Positions 1 through 12,259 of a stretch of DNA of 64,000 nt are shown here, piece after piece. The notes under the pieces were generated by a model, which saw only the letters and a program-made list of their open reading frames with translations, searched no databases and was not told the origin of the DNA. The DNA is from Osmia lignaria lignaria (Eukaryota; Arthropoda; Insecta; Hymenoptera; Megachilidae). Within the stretch, counting starts at the first letter, position 1. Each line of letters begins with the position of its first letter. The stretch lies in contig NC_135035.1 of NCBI RefSeq assembly GCF_051020975.1, positions 10,540,001-10,604,000 of the forward strand, given 5' to 3'. The position numbers and the translations under genes are program-made.

Positions 1-1320
1 GAATCGGGATCACTGACATCGCTTATCGTACAACGAATGTCTGCTTTCTTGCCGTAATTTTCGCAAATATTTTGCCCGACACCAGTGCCGGTGATCTGAT
101 CTTTTTTCGGAATATGCGTCGAACTGGAGCGCGTCCTTCGCGCGAACGCGGTTCGTGTTTACCGGCAGTAAAGTACGAATATAGATTGATCAAACAACCG
201 GTGATCCGTGTTTTGGAGCGAAACGATAACAGTTTCGGCATTAAATAATTTATTTCCACTTGGGCGTCTCGACGCTAGCCAGACGATCCGCCCCGCTCTG
301 TCCCTGTGCCGCGATTATCACCGTCGTCGTTGCGCAGACGTTCAATAAATCACTGAAAACGTGGATGCAGCTCGATACTCTCGGCTTAATGAAGTTTCCT
401 CATAAACAATCTTAACGAGGCGTTCAAAGTCCGTGGAGGGTGTCACGTGCCGGCTGCCGCACGGATCGTTCGATAAGACGACGCCTTCCGTTCGGCAGCT
501 TCGATCATTTCTTCTCGGTCCGCTATCCAATTAATTGCCGCGATCATCTCCTCCCCCGGGGAGTCTATCGCGAGAGGTCGCCAGGGCCGTGGAACTTGAA
601 CGAGCATCACGAGACACTCGACAGATTTCCTTCCATGGAAACGATTTATCAAGAGGCGACGCGACGCTGCGGAGAAATCGCGAGACGACCGTACCGTGCG
701 TCATACGTTTCCGCGAATAGAACGCGACGCCGACGTCGACGCCGACGCCGATCTTCCTCCCTCTGGTCGATCACGTTCGCGGGCACGTGGCCAAGCGTGC
801 CGGGGATTATTTTTGAAAGACGCGCGCGACCATCGAACAGCTGTACATTGTCCCGTATAATGAACAGATGGTGAATGGAAACGATTTCGCATGATTTTCC
901 CTTCCTCGTGTTCCAGTTAACGTTATTTCTCTTATTGGGAATTTCCAACGAACAGCACTCGAAACACCGCGATACGTATTCCGGTCTCGTTAAGGCATTA
1001 AATGACAACGAGTTCCGTGGTTTATCGTCCCGGTAATAAAGCCGGCAATCGCGAACACGGCACGCCGATAAGGAAGCTCGTTTTATTTCCCCCTGGCTTT
1101 CGATCTTCGTCGTAAACGCGCGTAACACGCGAACCCGTCGAGAAATCGAGATAAGGCATGTAGATATATCGGTAAGCCGACGCGTAACTCGTCAAAGATT
1201 GCGTTAATAAGCGACAACTCAGGTGACCGTCTGATACGACGCGTCGCGTCGGTTTCGCGATGAACCGCGTAAAAAACACGATTCAATCTTGGAAAACGAT
1301 CGTCCGATTGGAATATGACT
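1..1320. other. Gene-free CpG-rich stretch
   Basis: I see no gene here. The sequence is rich in CG dinucleotides and carries a hexamer repeat at 725-751. That repeat alone produces the arginine-rich run in the plus-strand frame 440-874 (144 codons) and the matching run in the minus-strand frame 649-1128 (159 codons). The two frames overlap on opposite strands and neither has a recognisable domain, so I read both as chance frames in GC-rich DNA. Confidence 0.6.
725..751 (+). repeat. CGACGC hexamer microsatellite
   Basis: About 4.5 tandem copies of CGACGC, with one copy reading CGACGT. It accounts for the Arg/Asp-rich runs translated from this spot on either strand. Confidence 0.85.
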
Positions 1321-4130
1321 TGCTATTCCCGAGAGAAGTGATGTAACTTATATGAGGAATCATAAAAATAAGCGAATTGCATATATATTTAAAAAAATTA
1401 TTTTTCCTAGAAATAGTGTGAAACTTTTCAAAAAATACAATTTAATTTCACGATGGCAAACGCCACGTTTAAATCTCTACAGAAAAATAGATATTACAGA
1501 TTAAAAAAAGAGAAATGCAAACAGTTTCTCAGAGGAGCGTAACAACGTTCCTAATCGCTTTCGAAAACAGCATGAACGCATTCTAGCCGAGTTCTGAGCA
1601 CGTGTCCGTGTAAACCGCGTCAAAGTATGAAGGCGACTCGTTTAGCTCCGTTTTCTATCGCCGTAGCCACTAACCGGCGTGCATATTTAGTTTACTCCGT
1701 GGACGGGTAATAATGACTCGGGCAAACGGAGGAACGGCGTGCAAGCGCAAAATGCGCGCGTTGAGCAGCGGTACGCGCGTGACCGGACTAAGCAAATTTG
1801 CTTTGACCGCTTTCGGCCACGAAGGATTCAACGAGTGTCCAATGTAAATTAAGGAGAGAGAGAGAGAGGTAAACCTCGAGGGAACGCGTTAGCGGCCATC
1901 TTGGAAATCCCGAGAAAAATCCCGGCTCGTGCTGGCCCGAAGGCAGACGAGGAAATTAGCGGCTTTTAAAATCAATTAGTGGAAGCCATTTGCGTCGACC
2001 GCTGGAAACGGAAGCTCTATGACGGGCTGTCTTTTCGGTCTTACCTAAATATCGTTTTTTCTTTCATTTTGTTGAATTTCAGAGGACCAATTATTACGGA
2101 AGGAATCTTCGAAGTCACGCTCGTTCCTTCTGGTCCGTGTTTAACGACAATTTGTCGGCGTTACGCCGGTGGAGAACACAGATGCTAATTGGATAATTAT
2201 ATACAACATCTATTAAGCCGTGCAGGACGCGACGTGTTCACGTATGTAATGTCCCGGCTTCATTTTGCTCAGTCGGATGAAAAAGAAGAAAGGGAAAAAC
2301 GCTGACGACGAAGCGATCGCTTAATAACGGCGGACATCGCGGCGCAACGTGGCCTGTTATAAAATATAATATTCGCTCGGTATTATTTAGTCAGCCACGC
2401 GGACGTTAACTGGATAATTATACGCGGGCCCCGTCGTGCATTAATTTAGATATTATTCAAACGCGGCAGGCCTGTCGTGGCGAGAAACGCAGCTGGAGAA
2501 AATTCCACCGCGAGAAGAGAATCGAAAGGGAAAATAAGGGATGGAAGGAGAGAATAATCATTATCCGCTGGGACGTAAGATGTTGAAAATAATTGGACAA
2601 TTGATTGGTCAAATGATTTTCCTTTCAGGTTAAAATGTCTCGTTTCAGGTATACTTAGCAAATTGTGTTCATAATGGTACCTGACATTCTCTTCACTTTT
2701 GCTATTATTTAATATACAAAATTGAATTTAATAAAATATTTTCATGAAATTACTTGAATGGAATACAAGCATGCATGGTTATTAAATAGCCACAACGGAA
2801 CACCGTGCCTGATCTTCGATGCTCTCTGAAAACAGCAGACCATTTATAACGATCCTCTCTGTTCAGCTTTTACGACATCCAACGTTTAGGCTCGGAGCCG
2901 AGCAGAGGCGTGTACACGCAGTAAAGAGTAAAATTTAATTGCCAAATAATAATTAGACGAGGCAAGAGTCGCGGCTCGACGTTATTTACGATATTCTAGC
3001 CTGCCTCCTACCGGCGATAATAATTTCCATAAAAATTACGAGCGTCCCTACGAGAACCGCACTTTCTTTCTTGGCTACTTAATTTGCACGCTGCTTTATG
3101 GCAAACCCATGGCGATAATTTACCCTACCCTGGAGACACACTAACACCCACGTCCCTCTACACGATTATTTCTTCTGAAATGTTTGTCCATACAAGTACG
3201 ACGATAAAAAGAAAAATAATTATTCCGTGATAGAAAATTCCAAAGTGAATTTTTCAAATGAAAAGGAAGAAGGAACATTACGTAACGTCGTTGATATAAT
3301 CTCTTCGTCGAAGCACAACGATTTCCAATAATTTTTCATTTTATCAAATTATCTTAAGTAGATTGCGTCTGGTTGTTTCAAAGGAACACCAGCACCGAGA
3401 TATGGGATTATATTTCTCTTTGCAGAGGAGGCTGTCCTCGCGTTCCGCGTCTTTCACGAAGCTTTAATGACCACCACGTGGTGCTATCATCAGAGTTAGT
3501 AAGTATGTGAGAAACACGGACGAGTATCATCACACGGTGACTCGCTAAAATTATCCGTACTTCTCTTTCGTGGCAACACCGAAGGATGAGAATTAAGCCG
3601 GCGCAAAAAACGTCGGAGACCGTGGAGACGAGCAACCAGCGACTCCTCGGTTTCACAAAAGACTCTCCTGGGAAGGTAGTCAAGTGGAACCCTCCCATTT
3701 CTTCACGGACAATGTTCCTTTTCAACATTTTTTTCCACTTGAAATTTTTTATTTTTAACCGAGAAGGATGTTTATTTTCCCTCGCTCTTGTCGGTGTCAA
3801 TTTTAAAAAAGGACCTTTCTACCATTACGTAATAATAAAGTTTAATAAAATCTTCCCTCTATCCTTAAATTTATCAAAGTAATTAAGTAGCAAGAAGTAC
3901 ACAAAAAAAATTGATGATTTCAATCTGTATAAATCAGATTACACGAAGGATGAAAAAGAAACTCGAGTACCAATTTTCAAATGGTAATAATTCACCAGTC
4001 ACAATATTATTTTTCATACTATGCTTATAAATATTAATATCGTGAAGAGATTCAATAAGAATTCACGCACACGTTCAACCACTTCTTACAATCAATTCCG
4101 TGGACGTGAAATTACTAATCAAGAATCTTT
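1321..4130. other. Gene-free mixed AT/GC stretch
   Basis: I see no gene. AT-rich segments (about 1340-1520 and 2690-2770) alternate with CpG-rich ones. The longest frame is 3408-3800 on the minus strand (130 codons), with no recognisable product. A pyrimidine tract ending in TTTCAG at about 2081 precedes a short plus-strand open segment and resembles a splice acceptor, but no exon partner or conserved peptide supports it. A GA dinucleotide run lies at 1854-1868. Confidence 0.55.
1854..1868 (+). repeat. (GA)n microsatellite
   Basis: Uninterrupted GA dinucleotides, 15 bases, in a purine-rich context. Confidence 0.85.
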
Positions 4131-4162
4131 AACCGTAAGAACTGGCCAGATTAATTGATCGG

Positions 4163-4902
4163 TAATTAGCGATCGTTTATTAATTATACAGCGAAAGTTG
4201 GAGGACGTTACACGAATATCTCGAAAGTAAATTCATTGAGGAGGAACTCATTAAGATACTCTCACGAGAAAGATGTATTAACCTTTGGCACATATTGAAT
4301 AAAAAAGAAATTTACATCAATTTTATAGATCAACGAATGACATTTCGAAATTTTACGAACGGTATTTCTTTTCCTGTGTGTTATATAAAAATAAGAAGTT
4401 TGTTTACATTTTGTAATTACCGGTTGGATGACACGAGAAACGTTTCTTCGGGCACATCGATGGCAAAATGTGATTAATATCTCATTAACTTGTTCCAATT
4501 AAGAATTGGCAGAGTGAAACGTCTGTTGAATGGTAATATTCCACTTTCCTTCGTCCCTGAACCGTGCTCATCAACGTAAAGCTTGATATTTAATTATTCA
4601 GCCAGCTATTAATTACCTGGTTAATTCGCTGTCGAGCCGTAACCAGTATTATAATTAATCATTATACTGCACGATGTACTCCGAATGGTAATTGTGTAAT
4701 CAATTTCTTGGAAAAAAAAAGAAACTCCGTAGTGTACTCGATAATCAATTAGAAAATCAATTCTTTACAGGTTTTTCCATGCAACTATTAATTAAGAACA
4801 TTTTATATTAGCCAGGACATCTTTATAAATATATTTAACTGCTCGAGTGAAACTTTTTTGTAGAGAATTATAATTTGGAAGTTTAAATGAAAAAATTAAT
4901 TA
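4163..4902. promoter_or_regulatory. Cluster of TAATTA homeodomain core sites, candidate enhancer
   Basis: Exact TAATTA occurs at 4163, 4181, 4591, 4610, 4652, 4789 and 4897, seven times in 740 bases, along with many ATTA/CAATTA half sites. TAATTA is the core bound by many Antennapedia- and paired-type homeodomains. In sequence that is about two-thirds AT, roughly one occurrence would be expected by chance. Whether it binds anything is an inference. Plain AT-rich sequence is the main alternative. Confidence 0.3.
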
Positions 4903-4930
4903 TTTATATTCTTAATAAGTGGAGTATCAA

Positions 4931-5691
4931 TGGGTCTTATTATACATATCCATTTTCACTGTGGCAATTAACGTGTTAATGATTTTTTTAATCTTGAAAG
5001 ATGGATGGTCATTAATGAACCCTTAGAACCAACAAAGTTACCGATCAAAGTGAAAACCTTCCATTTCCGAGTGTAACCACAGTCCTACAAGTAAAAGGAA
5101 AGAACGAGGAAGAAGTATCCTGAAGAGGAGGCGGAGGAGGTAAAGAAATCACAGATGAAACAGTGTCGACGAGCAGTACCGTCTTTCTGGGCCCGTAATG
5201 AGGCCCCTCGCGTACTTGTAAGAATGCTACCAGACGCGTTTCGCGCATCGGCGAACGCGTTAAACACGCCAACTGGCGGTGTCGTTCGTGCCCAGCTTCT
5301 TCTTCTTCTTCTTACTTTTATTCTCTTCTCTTTAACTCCTTTCCCGCGTCATTGTTCGTACAGCATAGTATTGTTCCTTGCATGGAAGCTTCTCGTTTCT
5401 GCTCGCTCGCCCGTGGCGAATTTTTCAACCGGGCTTCAGAGTATGTGACTTAAAGAGTGCTGCTTTTGCATCGTATTTGCATAAACTGATGCATGACTCC
5501 ATACTGAATTGCAATCGTCTTCTTTTGCATACGCACGCTGCTCGATACGTGCCCCTTGAATCGCGCCGCTACTTTCCACAATCGCTACCGAGACAACACC
5601 TACAACCTTCTTTTAACCATCCACTTATTCATGATTTGCAATTTCACAATTTTTAAAATTTATTTCCTATCATTTATTAATAATTTCATCA
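4931..5691. other. Gene-free stretch with CTT repeat
   Basis: I see no gene. There is a CTT microsatellite at 5296-5313. Plus-strand frames 5155-5448 and 5378-5656 (97 and 92 codons) are hydrophobic only where they cross that repeat and have no recognisable domain. Confidence 0.55.
5296..5313 (+). repeat. (CTT)n microsatellite
   Basis: Six CTT units in a row. Translated on the plus strand they give a leucine run that could mimic a membrane segment. Confidence 0.85.
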
Positions 5692-5844
5692 TTAACCCCT
5701 TCACCTATGATTTTTTCAATAGTTGCATCAATCAGAGTTAACTATTAATTGCTTCAATTTTAAAACAAATAAATATCCTTAATTGAGCAAATTGTAATTA
5801 GATTAAACTCAAAATTTAACTATACTGAAAGTACCAGGGGTTAA
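5692..5844. mobile_element. Possible TTAA-flanked MITE (weak)
   Basis: A 153-bp, AT-rich block begins TTAACCCCT and ends with its reverse complement AGGGGTTAA. This is a 9-bp perfect terminal repeat on TTAA, the target used by piggyBac-type elements. Similarity beyond the ninth base is not clear and there is no internal coding capacity. It lies 606 bases before the better supported TTAA element at 6450. Chance pairing of two TTAACCC-type words is possible. Confidence 0.35.
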
Positions 5845-6449
5845 TAAACGCCATTCACCAGAGACTCCTAAGTTGAACAAAGACTATTCACCAAAATTTC
5901 TCGAAAAACTTCCATTGACACAAAAGTATCGAAACAAAACGAAGCGAAAATTGTTTCACGGGTACCGTGACACATTCCGAGAAGAACTCGCTCGAACCGT
6001 GCTACGTGCACGTCACGCACAAAAGGCCACCGAGGGAAATATAAGCGGCACTTTTTATCAGTCCAAGTCAGCTTTGTGCCTCGTATCGTTCTCTGTACAC
6101 GTTATTGTTTCGCGACAGAGCGCTTTCATACGACACGCGCGTGTACCTGTGCACCGGCCGCGGTGGCAATATGCATATGCGAGTGGAGTATGTTAACGAC
6201 GTTCGAATAGCCCTGCGGTACTCGCTACCACTACTGATTTGAATAATACCCGGTGAAATTATACGCGAACCATGTTTACCAGCGAACAGTATCCGAGGGG
6301 GCTTGTAATCGGACGAATTGTCTCGTAAACCCTTTGACTTCAGATTTCTTATGAATTTACTCGAAGTGGACGAGGACTTAATAACGAGGACTGATTTATG
6401 ACAATATTTTGACACTTTGAAACTCAGTGTCATCATTATCCATGTATCA
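5845..6449. other. Gene-free stretch; lone terminal-repeat-like word at 6326
   Basis: I see no gene. Frames 5873-6196 (+, 107 codons) and 6068-6502 (-, 144 codons) overlap on opposite strands and are unrecognised. The word at 6326-6340, TAAACCCTTTGACTT, differs from the terminal repeat of the element at 6450 at two positions and may be a broken end of the same family. Confidence 0.5.
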
Positions 6450-6665
6450 TTAACCCTTTGACTGTTATGGATGCATATTTTCGTCAGGTTAAAATTGTCC
6501 ATAGTTTGTTCCTTGTGTATATTACTAATTATACACCATAATGTGATAATTTGATAAAATAATTAAAAAAAAATAAGTTGAGGAATAAAATGAAATAAAA
6601 AAGAAAAATGATAAGTGTAGAAATAGAACGTTTAAGCCCGGAGTACTCAGCAGTCAAAGGGTTAA
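6450..6665. mobile_element. TTAA-flanked MITE, piggyBac-like, 216 bp
   Basis: The block starts TTAACCCTTTGACTG and ends with the exact reverse complement CAGTCAAAGGGTTAA, giving a perfect 15-bp terminal inverted repeat that includes the TTAA target. The interior is AT-rich, with an A9 run near 6565, and has no open frame that could be a transposase, so this is a non-autonomous element. TTAA targets and short repeats starting with C-rich bases are typical of the piggyBac superfamily. The superfamily assignment is an inference from the ends only. Confidence 0.75.
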
Positions 6666-9600
6666 TTACTAAAGGGACTAAATAAATTTGTGCTAATTGC
6701 AGCTTAATCCGTTCGCTACCAATAAATTCTGATTTCCCGAATGAAATATATATGCAGTAATATTATTTGATAAAAAGAGAAATCGTTTATGATGGTAGAA
6801 TTTCTAATTGAGTGCTGCTGGCGAACATATTAATACGAAAGTAGAATAAGTGATCATCGATCAGACCATTCCGCCCATCGAATCACGCCGGTTCCCCGAT
6901 TAAAATTCAAAGTCGCTGCACGCTGATATTCAAAGCGAAACGTCGATAAAGAAAAGTGGTCCTCCAATCAGAGCAACGACATTATATTTAAACACGTGCC
7001 TCGTACGAAGCTGGCAATCAACCACTTCTGTTATTAAGTACTCGTTAGCAGGGGCAGCGTGTGCCACGATAAAGAGAAGGAAACGTACTTTCGAAGACAT
7101 CGATTTCGTCCGTTTGCATGGCCGTCGAACATTATCATCTTCACGATTTTATCCTACGAGACATCGTCGTGTAATTTTCGTCCGGAGATTACATAGGGTG
7201 ATCGGTACCGATTTCGATCTCACGCCGCGAGACATGCTTTTTAAATTGCCAAATCGTTTTTCTCTCTGGCAATCGTAATTTTCGTTGTTCCGTCGAATGT
7301 CCCGCGTTTCCAGAGGATCCGCCGCTATGCTATTATCCGCTTGCCGAGCACCGAGAAAAACAAACGCACGACAAAAACCCATAAAAAAGGAGCACTCTCG
7401 TGATGGGGAATCTGCGGAGTACTATGTGTGTAATTGGGATCGATCGACTCGCAGGACTCTTGTCTGATCACCGTAACTACTGTGCAGCGAACGCCGCAGT
7501 AGAAATAACCGTGTCTAGTACGACGTGATGCGACAGTGAGCTCTCTTTATGGTCCGCCAATCAGGAACTAATTATAGAAAATTCCTAAGACACTTCTAAC
7601 GAACTCCACGAACCACTAATTTATAAATTCTCAATTCTCAGAGAAGTCTAACAAACTCACCCCGATTCACCCCCAAATTTCAAACCTACCCTGAAATCGT
7701 AACGAAATAATCCTCCAGATGAAAATGGCACTCGCGGCACAGGATGGAACGTACCGATCGGCAAAAACCGTTGGGTCCGAGTTATTTATTGCGAGGTTCG
7801 GTGGGTCCGGGGGATGAGAAGAGTACGGTGGACAGGGGCATCGGTGCCCTGGACCAGAGATATCTTATCTGAGGCACACAGTGTGCTCCAAGGTACGCGC
7901 CGCGTATACTTACATCCTCGCCGTGGGCCTGATAGCATTCGTTGATAACGGACGCCTAGTATCTGATGTACGGGCAAAAACAAAAGGCACCGTCCATCCC
8001 CCTCTGTTAAGCCTCGGTGGACCGTCTCCGGGTAACGAGGATCGATCTCGTTGCACGCTCGATTTATATCGCAGGCGAATGTTTTATGTCGCCTGGGATA
8101 TTCGAGAAACCCGTGGAACACGTGCACCGACCGCGTCGCGTTATCGGCACGAAAAAGGGAGGAGAAGACAGGGGTCTCTCGCATGCACCGTGCATCAGGA
8201 CCACCTCGAAGGAATATCGCGATCGATCGCAGGTGCTGTTTGCATCCGGGGTATGAAGTTATAGCAAGCCGGAGGTTATGTAATGCGAGCGTTGTATGCT
8301 ATTGAAACGAGCGAGGTGCTGAGGATGCGCTCGATTTATTAAAAGAAAAACAACAATCGCGAATAAATCTATGAGATTGCACTGGCAGGCTCAATCCTTT
8401 CCCTTGCGATTACCTGGAGTTCAAATTTGACAAATATGGGGTATCTGAAAAAATTGAAAAACAAGATCCTCTTGCTTTTTCAGAAAGTTAAAATTAGGGG
8501 TTGAAACGAAGGGCGCGAAAATGACGTTGATCAACTCGGCTCCAAATGACCGGAAAAACTATCGGTAAGGTGCATTTGCCTCGAGGGAAAAAGGGGTGAT
8601 AAATTAAGTGAGCTTATCGAGGATCACATGCATATAAGCTTTGCCCAGAAGCTCGAAGCGTGCAGATCCGCGTTGCACCGGGTCGAGCACACTTATGGCG
8701 CGCGCTGCACTCGGGTTTTGTTTGCTGCATAAAAAGCGGACATATTGGTTTTACGTTCTCTTATTTACGAGACCATAAACTCGTAGGTAGGATTCGCCAA
8801 GTGCGTCGCTCTGCAGGCGGACGGCAACGCGCTTTTTTTCCCAGGGTTGTTTATAATGGACGGAACGGAGAATACGAGAGCAGGGGCGTTAATAAATTTC
8901 CCGGAAAGCTATTCGTGTGACAATGTCGAACGTGCGGGGAGATTTATGAGAACCTAGTTGTCTGATACAGCATCGATGTATCTGTGAAATCTGATGATTG
9001 GTGACGTATTGACATTTATGAAATTTTTCAAAATTCAACGAATGGAGATATCGAAAGATGTTTTAGATAATATTGAAACTTTCATAATGGGAAAGTGTCG
9101 TGATTGTTCCTTATGAAAAGGAAATGTTTATCAGTGGATAAGATTAGGAATATTTTTCACTAGGAACCAGTTTGGCGAAAAATTCGCGAAAAAGCAATTC
9201 CGATATCTCTGCCCGTGTACCAGGTATTTGCTCTGGGCGAGACTATCAGCGGCGTAAACTTTTTTTCGCGATAATCGACGCCGAGGAGTGTCTCCGTTAT
9301 CGAACCGTGAACTTATACGACTTTAGATAACAAAAGCTAACTCTCAGGTGACGCCAAATCGCGCGAACACTTTCCGCGAAGGTGATCGAACAATTTACTT
9401 CGATCAAGTTGATATCGATCGATGAAGACATGATATGATCCTATCTTTTTCAACAAAATTCTAAACGGACTGATTCATTGCCCAGAGATCCTTGAGTGCA
9501 TTAGTATGCATGCTCCATCCAAGCAAGTAAGACTTCTTTTGCGTTTCTCGCAAATATTTGAGCTCACCAGTTAAATAAATAAATAAATAAATAAATATTC

Positions 9601-9771
9601 AACCCAAATTCGAGTTAATACCAAAAAGTACAATAATTTGAAATGAAAGTTGGAAAGATTGCTGATCGATAAATGAAAGTAACAATTGTTCTATTCAATC
9701 CGCTTCGACTCGATGACGCTTTGTCCTCGTCAATACATTCCGCTCGGCTCCCTTCGTCTCGTGCGGTGCAT
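6666..9771. other. Gene-free stretch with a GC-rich patch at 7750-8300
   Basis: I see no gene. In the GC-rich patch at about 7750-8300, open frames coexist on both strands: 7786-8184 on minus (132 codons) and 7881-8264 on plus (127 codons). None resembles a known family, and coexisting frames of this kind are typical of low stop-codon density rather than coding. A tetranucleotide repeat lies at 9572-9597. Confidence 0.55.
9572..9597 (+). repeat. (AAAT)n microsatellite
   Basis: A 26-base run of AAAT units, about 6.5 copies. Confidence 0.9.
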
Positions 9772-9775
9772 TTAC

Positions 9776-9804
9776 ACGCGTAACGAGCTTTTTACGCGTA
9801 ACGA
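9776..9804 (+). repeat. Short direct repeat ACGCGTAACGA
   Basis: Two exact 11-base copies start at 9776 and 9794, 18 bases apart, in a CpG-rich context. They are too short to assign a function. Confidence 0.6.
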
Positions 9805-11750
9805 CACGCGGCCACGATAACACGGTACACACGCTGCAAACGTAACACGTGTGCCGTGGCGAGTTTATTCGCGATATGCGTCCAGGATCGTTGGAGCCAA
9901 CGCGGCGGCGCGGCGCGCGATTTACTGCATCGCGTGTTCACCGCGATCCTAACTAGACATGTAACACGCCGCCGCGACGGAAACAAGAAGCGGATTCTCG
10001 CGTTTGTTTCGTTAATAAAACATCCTCCTTCTCCGACCGCGGCTATTTCTAGCGTGATCATCATCATCATCATCGTGCCTGATTAGGTTCCCCGAAGTTT
10101 TTGGCTCCGTTCTTAGCGTTCCCCTGATGTACAGCTGAAGGATTGCCACGTTTTGTATGAAAGAAAGAAAGGGAAAGGTGATTTATGAGATAGCTTCAAC
10201 GATGGATAACTTTAGATCATGATAGTATTCATTCATGCATCTCTTGGGCTTCATTTTTTATAGCATCCTTTTATTTAAGGAATCTCCTTATTTTTTGATC
10301 GGTGAATTTAAAGTGAACATTAAATTTATGAGAATCTGAATAACGAATGCTTCATAAAAGCGAGTCCATAAAAACGAATTCAATTAACAGAGTCTAACCG
10401 AAAGCCAAGAATTACCGATAAATTAATAAGCCCGATACAATTATTATCCGTCGGTCATAAACAAAGCGAAAGCAGTAACAACCGGCCATCACCATCGTCC
10501 TCAGGTGATACGAAACTTCCCTCGAAAAATGAATGCTTCCTTCGTGTTCCAAAAAGTAAACCAAGCAAAGAAAAAAACCTCGCAAAAAACGAGTTCCTCG
10601 CCAGTACTGAAAATTCTCGGATTCGTTTCGCTAATCGTTTAAGACGTATTTAACTTAATTAACCTTCCGATTAGCATAATGCAACGACAGTGCTGGAGGC
10701 TGACCACCGAGCAGGGGAATCAATTTTTATGCTCGCATTTCGGAGCGTTGCTGTTAAAAGAAGCCCGGGCGAACTTTTTTCTCTTTCGTCGGTCCACGTG
10801 GGCCAGAAAAGTGCCAGTAAAAGTTTCGGGGCGTGGACAATAATTTACGATGCCGTGCGGTAACTATCGGTAAGTACCGGCGAGAGTAACGCTAATACGT
10901 TCGTCCTTACGCGCAAGAGACGAGGAGGAACAAAGGGGTTGAAAAGGACGTCGAAGAGAACGTCCGCCTTTACTACGCATAAATCTGCGGTCTTGCCTGA
11001 CCTCGACTTGTTTTACTGCCATTCCACGAAAACCCACACCCTGAAACATTCGTTGCAACCGACTGCAACCACTGCAGCAATGTAGGTCTCTGTGTCTTCG
11101 GGCTGCAGTTGCAAATGCAGAGACAAAAATAGAAGAAACCTGTTATTTTTTAAAATTATTATTTACAAAAAAAAATAATAGTCTCCATGAATTTTCCTGT
11201 AAATTTCCAACTGCGCCCCCTAAGAGAAGCCTGTGTTGCACCCAAGTGTACATAAAGCAGTTTATCGTGTCTTGTTAATTAAATAAAACATCAAAGACAA
11301 ATCCAGCTTACCGCGGATAAAAACGAATTTCATTAACCATTTCCTGGCTACCCGTTCCGTTCGAGCGTGTTCTTGCACGCAGGCGGGTTATTAAATAGAT
11401 CCGGATCTTTACACCTGGCTACGAAGCGGTATAAGTAAAATAATAAACGTCATCCAGATATTAAATCACGTCGTTTAAACTGGTTGAATCGGTACAACGA
11501 TTGAGAGGAGCGGCATGCAGGCTAATTTCTCGATCCGTTCTTTTGTACGCCGCTGTGATCACGGTACGCTTAATCCGAAGAGATTCTGCCTTAATCAATA
11601 AGATAAGCCGTAAGGAGGGCAATTAATATAGTAATTAGGACGCGTGGCGTTTACATGCCACACGACTCCACCCATTCCTTTGCCACACGGTTCGTTACGT
11701 ATTCGAACGATACCCGCGCCTCGTGTACGCACTTATGCAACGTCAACGTC
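9805..11750. other. Gene-free stretch
   Basis: I see no gene. A trinucleotide ATC run lies at 10057-10074. Frames on both strands at 9792-10086 (93 codons minus, 76 plus) cross that repeat and give low-complexity methionine or isoleucine runs. The rest is AT-rich with scattered CpG-rich patches. Confidence 0.55.
10057..10074 (+). repeat. (ATC)n microsatellite
   Basis: Six ATC units in a row. Confidence 0.85.
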
Positions 11751-11802
11751 GAAAAAAAAGCAACTGGACGGAGAAAAAAGCAACTGGACGGAAATAAAAG
11801 CG
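11751..11802 (+). repeat. 20-bp minisatellite, 2.6 copies
   Basis: The unit GAAAAAAAAGCAACTGGACG occupies 11751-11770. It is repeated at 11771-11790 with one change, and 12 more bases follow as a diverged partial copy. Confidence 0.8.
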
Positions 11803-11982
11803 CGACGGGGGCTTCCTGGGGGAGTGTCAGATTCTTACTGACTAAAACCTCACAGCGACCGGTACTGACGGTAGAAGAAGGCTCCGGGATCTTACAAGTA
11901 TTATTCCGGAGCCCTCCACGTCTGGCACACTAGTGCCCATCGTGGAAAAGGTCTAAACTGACAAGGGAAACTACCCAAGTGT

Positions 11983-12249
11983 TTTTATTTTTAATGATAA
12001 TTTGTCTCTTTTTGAATAACTATTACATAAAAATTATCATAAAAAAAAAAAAATTTTTTGAGAACCGAGGATTTGAACCGAGGACCTTCAGATTGCGAGT
12101 CATGTATCCGCTCCGTGGTTAAATAGATGAGTCGCAATCTGAAGGTCCTCGGTTCAAATCCTCGGTTCCCAAAAATTTTTTTTTTTTTTTTATCATAATT
12201 TTTGTGTAATAGTTATTCAAAAAGAGACAAATTATCATTAAAAAATAAA
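11983..12249. repeat. Long inverted repeat of two tRNA-like 3' halves
   Basis: The left arm (11983-12104) and right arm (12127-12249) are reverse complements over about 120 bases, with only about five substitutions plus small length changes in the A/T runs. They are separated by a 22-base loop. Each arm reads, from the centre outward, as the 3' half of a tRNA (variable region, T loop, acceptor end GGTTCCC in the right arm), then a long T run, then an AT-rich tail. The arms have diverged very little from each other, which suggests recent formation or arm-to-arm conversion. It could form a long hairpin in RNA or a cruciform in DNA. Confidence 0.9.
12105..12191 (+). pseudogene. tRNA-like pseudogene/SINE head with A box, B box and T run
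   Basis: A box TGGTTAAATAG (12116-12126) and B box GGTTCAAATCC (12151-12161) both fit the RNA polymerase III internal promoter consensus. They are followed by the acceptor-like GGTTCCCA and a 16-base T run (12176-12191) that would act as a pol III terminator. The A-to-B distance is 35 bases, about ten shorter than in a normal tRNA. The T stem has two mismatched pairs and the 5' half of the anticodon arm is missing. I therefore call it a tRNA-derived pseudogene or SINE-type fragment, not a working tRNA, and assign no amino acid. Confidence 0.6.
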
Positions 12250-12259
12250 GAAAAATGTT

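Noticed and set aside
12105..12172. Functional tRNA gene
   Set aside because: The anticodon arm is incomplete, the A-to-B box distance is about ten bases short and the T stem has two mismatches.
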